DNA of 64,000 nt, from positions 53,727 to 117,726 of the forward strand of contig CAJNYU010003536.1 of the NCBI GenBank assembly GCA_905331475.1, given 5' to 3'. The position numbers were made by a program, and so were the translations under genes. The stretch is from Rotaria socialis (lineage: Eukaryota > Rotifera > Eurotatoria > Philodinida > Philodinidae). Below, in pieces: positions 24,882 through 34,426 of the stretch. The notes beneath the pieces were generated by a model. That model saw only the letters and a list, made by a program, of their open reading frames with translations. It was not told the origin of the DNA and did no database searches. Positions within the stretch are counted from its first letter, which is position 1; the number at the start of each line of letters is the position of its first letter.

Positions 24882-25852
24882 GCTATATACTTGAAGAAGC
24901 TCTTATATTTTATATTTATCATTTACATTGACTTAATAAATTTTCTCCATATTTCTAAGTTTATATAAGGTATTCCTAAATTTAAGAGAATTAAGAAAAA
25001 ATCTATTTATTTATTTTCTTATTTTCAATCTGTTCAATTTATTTCTATACTATATGAGAAATAATTAATTTCAATTACTATTTTGAATTTAATAAAACTA
25101 AAATAAAATGATTCTTAGTCTTGTCAATAATCTCATATATAAATTTCACTAGATTCATGACAATATTTGTTCTCTTTTGACTCAACAGCGTCGTACTATT
25201 TTAGAGAACAATCTTGAAAATACGTAATTAACAACTTGAGAATTTATATTCAGTCATTATAATAATTATATAAAATAAATTATTCTTTCAAAGAATAATT
25301 TATAGATAATATTCGATTATAAATAGTTATCTATTGATTTAAATATTATCGATGGAGAATATAAAACACCTTTTTATTGTTTATTATTATTATTTAATGA
25401 CAATTTATAAGTAATAAATCGCGAATAGAAATATTTCTAGCACATGAATGAGTTTATCAACCTTGAGCAATTCAACGAAAGCAAAAAGCAAAAATAAAAG
25501 AACTTAAAGTAAAATAAAACGAGATTATATGAGTTGAGAGAGATTGAGCAGTTGAGTTAAGTCGGAAAAAAAACATACAGATACAGTCACTCATTGTTAG
25601 TAGAAACGGCGAAATAGTGTAGAACTACGACGGTCTTTTCATGTACATTTGGTCACAGTCGTTATATTTGTACGTCATACCTCGTGTACATCGCCCTAGC
25701 AGTCTGGGGTGGTCTACTCCATGTGTGCCCGTACTCATTTCAGGGCCATGAGGGGGGGGGGGGGCTGTGCCTGGTCGCGCGCACGACTAGTGAATATTAA
25801 TTAATAATCATTTAAACTATTTTATTAAATGAATACTAGAGAAAATAAATAT
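24882..25852. other. Convergent 3' intergenic region
   Basis: Shared 3' space between the PARG-like and ADP-ribosyltransferase genes. Mostly AT-rich with AATAAA near 24934. A local GC-richer patch at about 25620-25795 includes a run of 13 G. No gene recognised. Confidence 0.55.
25752..25764. repeat. Run of 13 guanines
   Basis: Uninterrupted G13 in DNA that is otherwise very AT-rich, within a patch of locally high GC. Could form a G-quadruplex-like structure, or mark the end of a decayed element. Confidence 0.85.
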
Positions 25853-27784
25853 TTACAGCTTCTTTTTCACTGCTTCTATACTGTTCATTACACGCTTAAT
25901 ATTTGGATGTGTCGATGGCAGTGAATTTCGATAAATATCAAGTGCTTTTTCTAGAAGTGAAATTGCTTTCGAGTGATCACCCATTCCGGAATACGCCACA
26001 CCAATGTTATTGTAGGAATTAGCCAAAGCAGGGTGGGTCGGAGACAGAGATATTTTTTTAATTGCGATATCTTTTTTGTAAAATTCAAGTGCTTTTGAAT
26101 AATCACCCATGTTGTTATACACTGTACCAATAGAGCAGTAGGACGTAGCCAAATTGGGATGATTCGGAGGCAGAGCTTTTTCATAGATTTTATTTGCTTT
26201 TTCGTAAAATTCAAGTGCTTTCGAATAATCATCCATGTTGTTATACACTGTGCCAATGTTGTTATAAGTAGGAGCCAATGAAGCATCATCTTGTGGAAGA
26301 GTTTCCCGCTTTATTTCGAGGTATTTTTCGTAGAATTTAACTGCTTCTAGATATTTACCTTGATCGTCTTTCAACCATCCAAGCTGGTGATAGATATATG
26401 CTCTATCACTATCAGTGGACGCATTCTCGAGTAATTCATTGTAGAGTCTTTCAGCTTCATCAAAATGACGCACTTTGAGCATTAATTGACCCATTCGATA
26501 CCATCCTCGACCATCGATCTCCTCGTTGATGCGCTTGGTAACAGTAGAAAGCTGTGGATCATTATCATCAGTAATAGTCAATTGTACTTCCCAAAGACGA
26601 CTATTCTTAGCCGTCTGTTTAATTTCAACGACACGAAAAATGGTATGCAATGTAAAAAGTATTTCTTGTTCTCTTTTAACAGCAGCGTAATCATCAATCA
26701 TAGCAAATGGAGTAATTGAAGTTGATATTTTACTGGGATCGATTTTCATAATAAAGATAACACCAACAATATCTTGATTCTTTTGCATAACCCGTTCAAC
26801 AAATGCCATGCCCACTTTTTGTTCCATACTAGTCGATAAAAAGTTGTTGAACGATAGTAGACCACCTTTTGAATCTAGTAGTTTCTGAAAGTCTTCCTTG
26901 CTTAGTCCCTGACCACGATAAACGGTGAATGGTTTCTTGAAATTCGCCGATTGTTCCTGATGCAGTTGCCCTAGTTGCAGATGAAGACTTCGAATAAAAA
27001 AGCCTAACTTGGACATTGTTTCCATATTAACTGATCGTAATCCACGATTAAGCATGCCATATAGAAACATTTCACATGTATACCACCAGATTGGTGATTC
27101 CTGGTGGTATTTACGCTTTAATTCGTTTATTTCTGCGTCAGGAATATTTTGTTTTTTACAATAAATTTGTAAAGCCTTTATAGATTTGGCGTCATCATTA
27201 TCATCATTGATTTCTAATACGATGCTCTTGAAAATCACCGAGTACATGTAAGCTGGTGGTAAGTGATGAAGATCTTGATCGTTCGATGCTGCATCTGCTA
27301 TCTTTCGCTTTGGTAAGAAGCTCATTGGTATTGCATCATGGTCGCATGCCCGTGTAGTCTTTGCTAATTGTTTGCACATGGACTTTATTGAGCCATGAAC
27401 ACCTTCGACTTTCGACCATTCTTTCGCCCATACTTTATGTCGATCTTTGTTTGAACAGAAAACGAAGATCGTATCAAGTTGAGTCATATTGTGTATAAAT
27501 GGCACCATCGTTTGACCAAATGACCCAGAAACAATTAAAAAGATTTTCTGATCACTGATACTTTTTAAGTATTCGACACATGAGTTGACTTCAGTGAATG
27601 TTTCTAATGTGACAACTAATTTTCGAAGTTCTGTAAAAGAATTTCGAAAATCTTCCTTTTTTTCGTCAATATGAGCATCGAGCCAAACTAGAACGAAATT
27701 TTGCACGACTCTTCTCGGTCGTGCTCGGAAGCTTGTCGACGAAGCAACAGCAGTAGCATTTGTAGTGGCTTGTGTTTGTTTCAT
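25853..27784 (-). CDS. Arginine-type ADP-ribosyltransferase fused to TPR repeats
   Basis: Predicted to transfer ADP-ribose from NAD to arginine on target proteins. One intronless exon, 643 residues. Residues 25-130 form an alpha/beta region of unknown role (VLVWLDAH, KIFLIVSG, TIFVFCSN), perhaps receiver- or TIR-like. The transferase domain spans about 180-405 and has the R-S-E triad of the ART/cholera-toxin-like clade: Arg290 in VYRGQGL, the FLSTS strand (315-319), and E372-x-E374 in REQEILF; the first Glu of E-x-E points to arginine specificity. From about 425 to 640 there are five TPR units of kinesin-light-chain style about 42 residues long (YNNIGTVYNNMDDYSKALEFYEKA and two close copies), likely a protein-docking platform. 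No signal peptide or TM, so intracellular. Such ART-TPR fusions are known to be numerous in bdelloid rotifers. It is tail to tail with a PARG-like gene. Confidence 0.93.
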   Translation of the reverse strand: MKQTQATTNATAVASSTSFRARPRRVVQNFVLVWLDAHIDEKKEDFRNSFTELRKLVVTLETFTEVNSCVEYLKSISDQKIFLIVSGSFGQTMVPFIHNMTQLDTIFVFCSNKDRHKVWAKEWSKVEGVHGSIKSMCKQLAKTTRACDHDAIPMSFLPKRKIADAASNDQDLHHLPPAYMYSVIFKSIVLEINDDNDDAKSIKALQIYCKKQNIPDAEINELKRKYHQESPIWWYTCEMFLYGMLNRGLRSVNMETMSKLGFFIRSLHLQLGQLHQEQSANFKKPFTVYRGQGLSKEDFQKLLDSKGGLLSFNNFLSTSMEQKVGMAFVERVMQKNQDIVGVIFIMKIDPSKISTSITPFAMIDDYAAVKREQEILFTLHTIFRVVEIKQTAKNSRLWEVQLTITDDNDPQLSTVTKRINEEIDGRGWYRMGQLMLKVRHFDEAERLYNELLENASTDSDRAYIYHQLGWLKDDQGKYLEAVKFYEKYLEIKRETLPQDDASLAPTYNNIGTVYNNMDDYSKALEFYEKANKIYEKALPPNHPNLATSYCSIGTVYNNMGDYSKALEFYKKDIAIKKISLSPTHPALANSYNNIGVAYSGMGDHSKAISLLEKALDIYRNSLPSTHPNIKRVMNSIEAVKKKL

Positions 27785-29105
27785 TCCTTTATTATATCAC
27801 TTGCTTTGAGTGAATTGAAGTATTTTACGAACTTTTACTACAGTAAGAAAGAATGAACGAATACATGGAATAGTTAAAAGGAGTGCTTCTAGGTGGCTGG
27901 AGTATCAGAGATTAGAACAATTACAGCTATGCTCTTCTCATGCAACTATCATCCATAATGTCTAACCCTGTAAAACTTCTGGTGTCGTGAGCGTTCCTTC
28001 GTCAATATCTAACTCTCTATTTCATACAGTATGATCTGTGTACTGAACTTAAGCACAGAAACCTACGAGACTTCTCATGTGTTATTTATCTATCTCATTT
28101 GGGAATGATTTCGGAAAAAGAATTATTTTCTAATTGATAGCTCATGAAGTTCTCCACTGTCTACTCAAATTTTGTTTGAGACAAACTTTGGCAATAATCG
28201 CATCCATGAAATGTGAGAAGTCAATATATGGAAAACATTAAGAGATTCAAACTATAGTCATCGTTGTTACCAAATTATTGATACATTCGCAATTCTTAAT
28301 TTTAATGCAGAAGATCAATATGGTTCGATAGTTCTAATATCTTAAATCATAAGACTAACTAAAGGCTATAAATAGTTTATTAAATACTGTTCACAGCGCA
28401 CAGAAACAATGGCAGCTTTCAGCCTTTCGAAATGAAGTTTCTTTTGAATAGATTCAACATTTTATTCTATATATCTCTTAAATCATATGTATGTTTGGAA
28501 GAAAATTCAACAGTTAAATATGTCTAGAAATGCTTAATCTTTTATTGAAAACTATTCACTATGATTTTTCTATATTATCTATAAACAATTTAAGTTGAAT
28601 AAAATATACTTACATAGTAAATTGTGTTGGAAAGTGTGAGTTTTTTTTCTGGTATATTTGCAATGACTTGCACGCCTGATTTATCATCCACGAAATTGCT
28701 TGGTTTTTTTACCATTTACTTTTTTCTACTTGAATCAATGAAGCACGTCATTTTGCAATAGGTAACTAGTATTTTTTTCATATATGCGCTCGTCACCGTG
28801 TAGGTCTTTTTCTCTTTCAATCTTCTTCCTTTTTTCGCTTATTTTTTGGTTTTATGTTGCTCTGATAAAAAAAAAATATACATTGATATTTGCGTAAACA
28901 AATAAATTACCTTTGAATCTTGAAGTTTCTTTTTTTGATGAGTAAAAGAAACCTTGATTGCTTGCTCTCATAGATGAGAAGTACTTGCAGTGTATTATGT
29001 CATATCTGACTTTCACAACCAAGACTCTTTCTATAAACAAGAAAAAATAGCAGTGAACTGTACGTCGACTACAACGAGATTCGATATTTCTGTTGAACAA
29101 GTTTA
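27785..29105. other. Intergenic, no gene seen
   Basis: Region upstream of the ADP-ribosyltransferase (minus strand). AT-rich, no supported exon or repeat. Confidence 0.55.
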
Positions 29106-29119
29106 TTGAAATATCATTT

Positions 29120-29470
29120 CCCCATAAGAATGATTTCGATAGTAGGATCCTATCGAAATCTGATCGGATATAGTATGGATGACATTAAACCGACGAAATC
29201 CTATCGGTATACGAGTGTGGGACCCACAATCGAAACCCTAGTGTTGGAATCCGATAGGTTCCAGTGTCGAAATTTAACGAAATTCAACATAAGCACTCGA
29301 CCCATGTGTTCTTTTTGACATCGTATGCTTATTCATTGGTAATTAAGAAAATTGTTTTTTCCGTCGGATCCGCTAGTAGGTCCTAGACCAGGAATCCAAC
29401 CGGATTTTGTCAGCTTGTCGGATCACATGGGATCCTATACGATTCACTGTCGGATTCATTCACCTGGGCC
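29120..29470. repeat. Degenerate repeat rich in GGATCC/TCGGAT motifs
   Basis: Several related motifs recur in both orientations: GGATCCTATCGAAATC, TGATCGGATA, AAATCCTATCGG, AATCCGATAGG, GTCGGATCCGCTAG, GTCGGATCAC, GGATCCTATACGATTC, GTCGGATTCA. This clustering suggests a decayed foldback transposon or a small satellite. No coding capacity. Confidence 0.45.
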
Positions 29471-29698
29471 ATTCGAAAATAAAAAGACAAAATAAGATTA
29501 TCACGTGGTATTCTTGTTACGAATAAACAAATAAGAGCACATACAATAATAATTAAACGTATATGTTTTTCAGGAATATTGGGAAAAAATATGACTTTTC
29601 CCTGACACTCACACCATTTCAGTCGAGCTTTCGATCTATCTATATACGTTGCTGTGAAGCACACATTAATGCTTACCCTAATCCACTCTCCCTCAACG

Positions 29699-30019
29699 AC
29701 TCCCCGGGGAGTCCCCGCAAAATAACGAAACCCCTGGGGAGTCCCTGTCGTGAGTCCCCGGGGACTTTTTATTTGGGGGACTCCCCGGGGATTTCTCTGG
29801 GGAGAATTGGTGAAGTTTTTTAAAATTCAAAGAAACTTTTAAATTTTTTAAATTTTAAAAAATTTAGAAGAATTTATTAGTAATTAGATATTTCATCGAT
29901 TTTGGTCATATAACTCCCCGTGGAGTCCCCATAAAAGAACGAAATCCCTAGGGACTCCCTGTCGTGAGTCCCCGGGGATTTGTCAGGGGACTCCTTAGGG
30001 ATTCTTCTAGGGAGAGTTG
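29699..30019. repeat. Two copies of a GC-rich palindromic unit, offset 214 bases
   Basis: Copy 1 at about 29699-29810 and copy 2 at 29913-30019 follow the same order: ACTCCCCGGGGAGTCCCC, then A-rich AACGAAA, then TCCCTGTCGTGAGTCCCCGG, then GGGGACTCC, then a GGGGAGA-like end. The GGGGACTCCCC palindrome recurs many times in both. The two are separated by an A/T-only spacer. GC content contrasts sharply with surroundings. Likely a tandemly duplicated short DNA element. Confidence 0.75.
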
Positions 30020-30660
30020 ACTAGGGTATATAGCGTTTTAGTATTTACATTTATGGGATTTCTGAAGAATCAAAGCCTGAATGTGTCGAAAAAAGTTTCA
30101 GTTCAAATAAATGGAAACTACCGAAGATAGTGATATCCTCATTCTTTTCAATCTATTGATTAGAACAAATACAAGATCAAATACTTTTATTCGAATTGTA
30201 ACTCCCGGTACATAATATTCTTCACGAATGCTTTGTCTTAAGACACAAGTAGTGTCAATTACTAGGAAAATGCTCACGTATCTGTACTATACCTGTTTTG
30301 TATTGTTGTAGAATTGCCTAGTATGTGCTAGTTTCTCTTTACGATAAAAACGTTGTCGGGTTCATCGAACTATCACTATCGATTTATTATTTAATCACAA
30401 AATTATGTAGCTACATTTTTAAAGCGTTGTACTGTTTTGACCAAAGACTTATAACACTGTAAACAAATTCATCCTTTATTATAGCAAATCCATCTTTGTC
30501 GTTATTTCTCAACTTGATATTTCGATTGGCACTGCTCATTCATTTACAAAATGTAATATAAGTGAACATTTTCTAATGAATAAAAATTTCGATTATTCAT
30601 TTTTCTTCATATTATCGATGATATCATAGATTTGGCTAGTCCCACGAACAAAAACAAATT
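30020..30660. other. Intergenic, no gene seen
   Basis: AT-rich, no supported feature between the GC-rich palindromic units and the CCGCGG cluster. Confidence 0.5.
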
Positions 30661-30661
30661 C

Positions 30662-31520
30662 CAAAAAACCGCGGTTTGATCGAAAACAACCGCGGTATTA
30701 TTTTGAAACCACTCAAAACCGCGGTTATCAGCGTTTTTTTCACACATCGTTTAGGCAAATCGCGGTAAGTTTTCATTTAGTTGTAAAAAAACCTTTATGC
30801 ATTTGGAATACATTTGTTAATAATCATTTTCCTTTTATACTTACATAACAGAAGACGATCGGTCTAGCATAATAAAAGGTTGTATAATTTATATGCATCT
30901 TTTCGTTATAGAAGTGTCTGAGATTAAACGGTAAAAGATGCTACTGCTTTTATTGTTTTTACTCTTTTTTGTTGATGGTTGATTTAAGCAAAGTTTTGGG
31001 AAAAAGCAATACTTCTTTAATAAATTTAAAAAAATGGAAGATTGATAATGCAGACTGTTTCAAGAGAATTCACATAGTAGAAGGCTCATTTTATATTATG
31101 ACTAAGCCACAAAAATTTTGGAAAAATTTGTTTGGGGCTCTTTCATGTATCAAAAGCGTGACGTTCTACAAAGCGGCGGTTAAACGCGGTGCATATCTAA
31201 GTGCCAAAAAATGTTTAAGGACAATCAGGATGTTGTGCCCCACAAATTCTGGCAAATTTTCACTTATGTCACATGTACAATACAACAATTCTACAAAGAC
31301 ACTTTGTGGAAATGGAGCTCGGGAGAGAACACTACAATGCCCTTCGAAGGGCGCCACGGATGAAGCCTTTAAGGTACAGGTTATGGTAGCACACCTGCTC
31401 CTGTTGAGTCTAGTGTATCGAAAAAACCGCGGTTTGAAGCGGTTTTTTGGATATAACGGTAGTCAGAGATACGCATATTTGGTCTGACTCCCGCAGTTTT
31501 TAAAACCGGTGATTACCACG
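30662..31520. repeat. Cluster of AACCGCGGTT palindromes bracketing 0.7 kb
   Basis: AAAAAACCGCGGTTTGA occurs near 30664 and again near 31423 in the same orientation, with more CCGCGG copies near 30690 and 30715 and degraded forms near 30762, 31437 and 31500. CpG-containing CCGCGG sites are otherwise scarce here. The arrangement suggests an element with palindromic sub-terminal motifs or long terminal direct repeats. The interior holds one 171-codon open frame. Confidence 0.6.
30975..31487 (+). CDS. Unrecognised 170-residue open frame inside the CCGCGG repeat block
   Basis: ATG at 30975 to TGA at 31485-31487. The product is basic, with no signal peptide, TM helix or domain I recognise. Its last 25 codons run into the repeat motif that encodes RKNRGLKRFFG, so the frame overlaps repeat DNA. 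An opposite-strand frame of 63 codons covers the middle. It may be a remnant of a transposon-encoded protein, or chance. Confidence 0.2.
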   Translation: MVDLSKVLGKSNTSLINLKKWKIDNADCFKRIHIVEGSFYIMTKPQKFWKNLFGALSCIKSVTFYKAAVKRGAYLSAKKCLRTIRMLCPTNSGKFSLMSHVQYNNSTKTLCGNGARERTLQCPSKGATDEAFKVQVMVAHLLLLSLVYRKNRGLKRFFGYNGSQRYAYLV

Positions 31521-31545
31521 GGTTTTCGAAAGAAAATTTCCATGT

Positions 31546-31606
31546 GGTGCTTCGCATCGCATTTAGTATTCGGGTGAAACTTGAATGCTACCTAGTTACT
31601 TTTCTT
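31546..31606. repeat. Dispersed repeat, copy 2
   Basis: Second copy of the sequence at 22890-22956, same orientation, somewhat diverged in the middle; it lies just after the last CCGCGG motif. Confidence 0.6.
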
Positions 31607-31777
31607 AAACAGATGATCGAAACTATACTTCGGACTATTTCATATTCAGCCAGCAATGATATCTTGACACAGATTGAAAAATAATAAAAAACTGCACCAT
31701 GATAATTAGAAAATGAATCGTTTGAAATGTTGCCTACGTGAATTTATTATTAGAAAATTCATCAGAAAAAGCAAAAG

Positions 31778-33497
31778 CTAAGATTCACATTCAACACCAT
31801 TACAACGCGTACAATCAACTGAATAACATTTAGTCCAATAACTATTACATTGTCCGAAACAATCTGGCCACATTGTTCTACATGATCCATAAAGACATGT
31901 TGTAATCATTTGATTACAGTCGCCTTCATTTTTACATGATGTCGACAATGGATCTGGTGGAGAACAATGATTATCCACACAGTTACTACAAGAATATAAA
32001 AGACAATCAGTATAATCTTTACAATAGGCACCACATTGACTATAGTTTGATGAAAATTTTGTTTCTTCTTGTTGTCTAATGAATGCTTTAGATAACGATA
32101 TTTTCCATAATTCTTGATGTTCATAGTACACAACCACAACGTATACAGTTTCGTTTGTAACACCAAGACGTGCTACACGACCTTGAGCAACAGATGTATT
32201 GAATCTCCAAACAGGTTCATTCGATGATGGTAAACGACCAATAATGACATTATCTTGTGCAGTCAGATGTAAATAATCACTACTACGAACAGTAGTACTT
32301 ACAGGATAGTTTACATAGAAATTACTATTCGGCACACTGATATTCCATAATAATTTACCTGTATCACCATCCCATAATGATAAAATTTGTTGATATGTAA
32401 AATCACCTGAAAAGAAAGCTTCAAACAATGCATTGCAACTATAGGCAAGAAATCAATATCATACCAAGATAATTAATATTGATAATACTTGTATCATGTG
32501 TAGCGCTGTCCACACGTTCATCATACGTGGCTGGTCGTGCTCTCAGAAATCTCAGTGTACCATTTTCACCATTGAATGCCATTAATGTTCGACCTGATAG
32601 ATAAACAATTCCGTCGTCATTTGCTGACGCTAGCGGATGCCCAATTGACGTCCAATGGTCGGCTGTATATAGCCAATTTTGATATAATAATTTTCCAGTG
32701 ACAAGATTAATACCCATCAATGAATTATTTACATAGCCGGTCTGATAAATATAGCCAGGCATCATTGATATATAGACACGTTTTATTCTTGAATCAATTG
32801 CTGGATATGAAACGAATACTTTATATGTACTGACTTTATCAGCCATTGTCAAATTTGTTGTCCACAATAGTTGATTTTTAGGCAGTGATCCATCATAACA
32901 TTGTAATGCAAAATTCGGTGTTTGCCACAGATAATCATATGATACAGCACATAAATATGCTGATTGTAAATCTACTTGAAATTGAATATAATTTGCTAGA
33001 GTAAAATTGTATCGCACAGTTCCATTTATTGCATGTAGACCAATTAGATGTGATGAGTTGGTTAACTGTGAAAATTGGGCAAACCAAATAGCTTCTAATG
33101 GTTTATGAACGATAACACTAGATGATTGAGGTGTCAAATCATACGTATGATTCCAGACAACTTTATTTTCAGGTGTTACCCGAGCGATACGCAAGCCGCC
33201 TATGGGACTATACTCATATTCCGATAGAATAACGTCTACATCATAGGTTGTTACGGCAACAAATTGAGATTGATATGTTACATTTCGGATCCATTCGATT
33301 TTTGAATTTCTATATTGACTTTTTGGGTCATCTAAAGTAGAGTTTGATTGTTTGATTTCGAAAAGACCATGGGTAAATCGAATCGACGAAGCAACATCAC
33401 TTTTTTCAGTCGATAATAAACACGATTTTTTAGATTCAACCAAAACAATTAAAAACCCCGATAGTAATATAAAAAATGTGTATAACAATCGCTGCAT
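31778..33497 (-). CDS. Secreted beta-propeller-like (quinoprotein-type) protein with Cys-rich tail
   Basis: Two exons on the minus strand, 33497-32465 and 32406-31778, joined across a 58-base intron, give 553 residues. The N-terminus is a signal peptide (MQRLLYTFFILLSGFLIVLVES). The body to about residue 450 has repeated beta-strand blades typical of PQQ-type propellers, with recurrent patterns such as LIGLHAINGTVRYNF, MGINLVTGKLLYQN, MAFNGENGTLRFLR and LSLWDGDTGKLLWNI. Many N-x-S/T sites fit an extracellular protein. The last 85 residues carry about 20 cysteines in a CxxxCxxY-like pattern (SQCGAYCKDYTDC...CNGVEC), probably disulfide-bonded. The quinone-binding residues of true dehydrogenases are not evident, so an enzymatic role is doubtful; a binding or structural role is inferred. 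No TM helix apart from the signal. Confidence 0.78.
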
Positions 33498-34426
33498 TTC
33501 TACTGGTTTTAGCTCGCATGAAGTTTCCTATAAAAACAAAATGACTAAAACATGAGAATACTATCAGCTGTGTCCTTCACTTTATTAATATTTTCTCTGA
33601 CAAACTCAATGACACTGCAATTCATATTTACATGACGTGTTGATATCTAAGAAAATAAAAATTTTCTGTTCGATTTAGGTAATTATTACAAATTTCTGTA
33701 TCAATTAAAATTAGTGTACGGGGGTTCGCATGTTGATCAAACAAACATTAAAATCTGTAGATAATCGCACTGGTTTGCCATTGATTTGCACTGTACGTTT
33801 ATCCCTAATTCAACTCGTTGCCCATGACCAAACAGTTTAATTTCAAGAGTGAAAAACATTTGCATATCCTCTATAGAAGATTCCTTTTAGTGAATTGTTC
33901 TTTGTTTTTGCAAAGAAATTCTATATAATATTTCATCAGTAGCATTTTTGATGAAGTTGGTTTACATCTCTGTAATGTCATAATTGAAATAAAAAAAAAA
34001 AGAGAATAATTACTCATGCTAGTCTGAATCAAAATGTTAATCATTTTTTGATATAATATGGTTTTTTCATTCTCCACACTTTACATGAATGAATTAGTAG
34101 GAAAATTAAATCGCAAATTTTTATTGCTCCATGTGAGAAATTTTCTAAGTAATCGATAATTGCATTTATAAGAAGTATAACATTTACTTTGTAGATGAGA
34201 AACACACAATCATTTTATTTATTCTTATATAAATTCATCAATAACGGAAAACATTTTGAAGGAGAGAATGATCACACGCACAGAAAATGTTCTAGATTGG
34301 CATGACCATCGCATTAAATTATAATAATAATAATAATAATAGTAATAATAATAGAACTAATCAAAAAACAAATACCAAACTAAACTTTGTCGTTTTGCTT
34401 TGTATCTAATTTACATGGCACTGATT
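33498..34426. other. Intergenic, no gene seen
   Basis: Between two minus-strand genes. Contains an AAT/ATA microsatellite at about 34319-34353, which lies in or near the 3' UTR of the claudin-like gene. Confidence 0.55.

Noticed and set aside
25951..26289. 112-codon second minus-strand frame inside the ADP-ribosyltransferase
   Set aside because: Shadow frame created by the TPR repeats.
29699..30019. Cluster of NF-kB-like sites as an enhancer
   Set aside because: Motif matches arise from the repeat palindrome; no nearby promoter in a suitable position, so annotated only as repeat.
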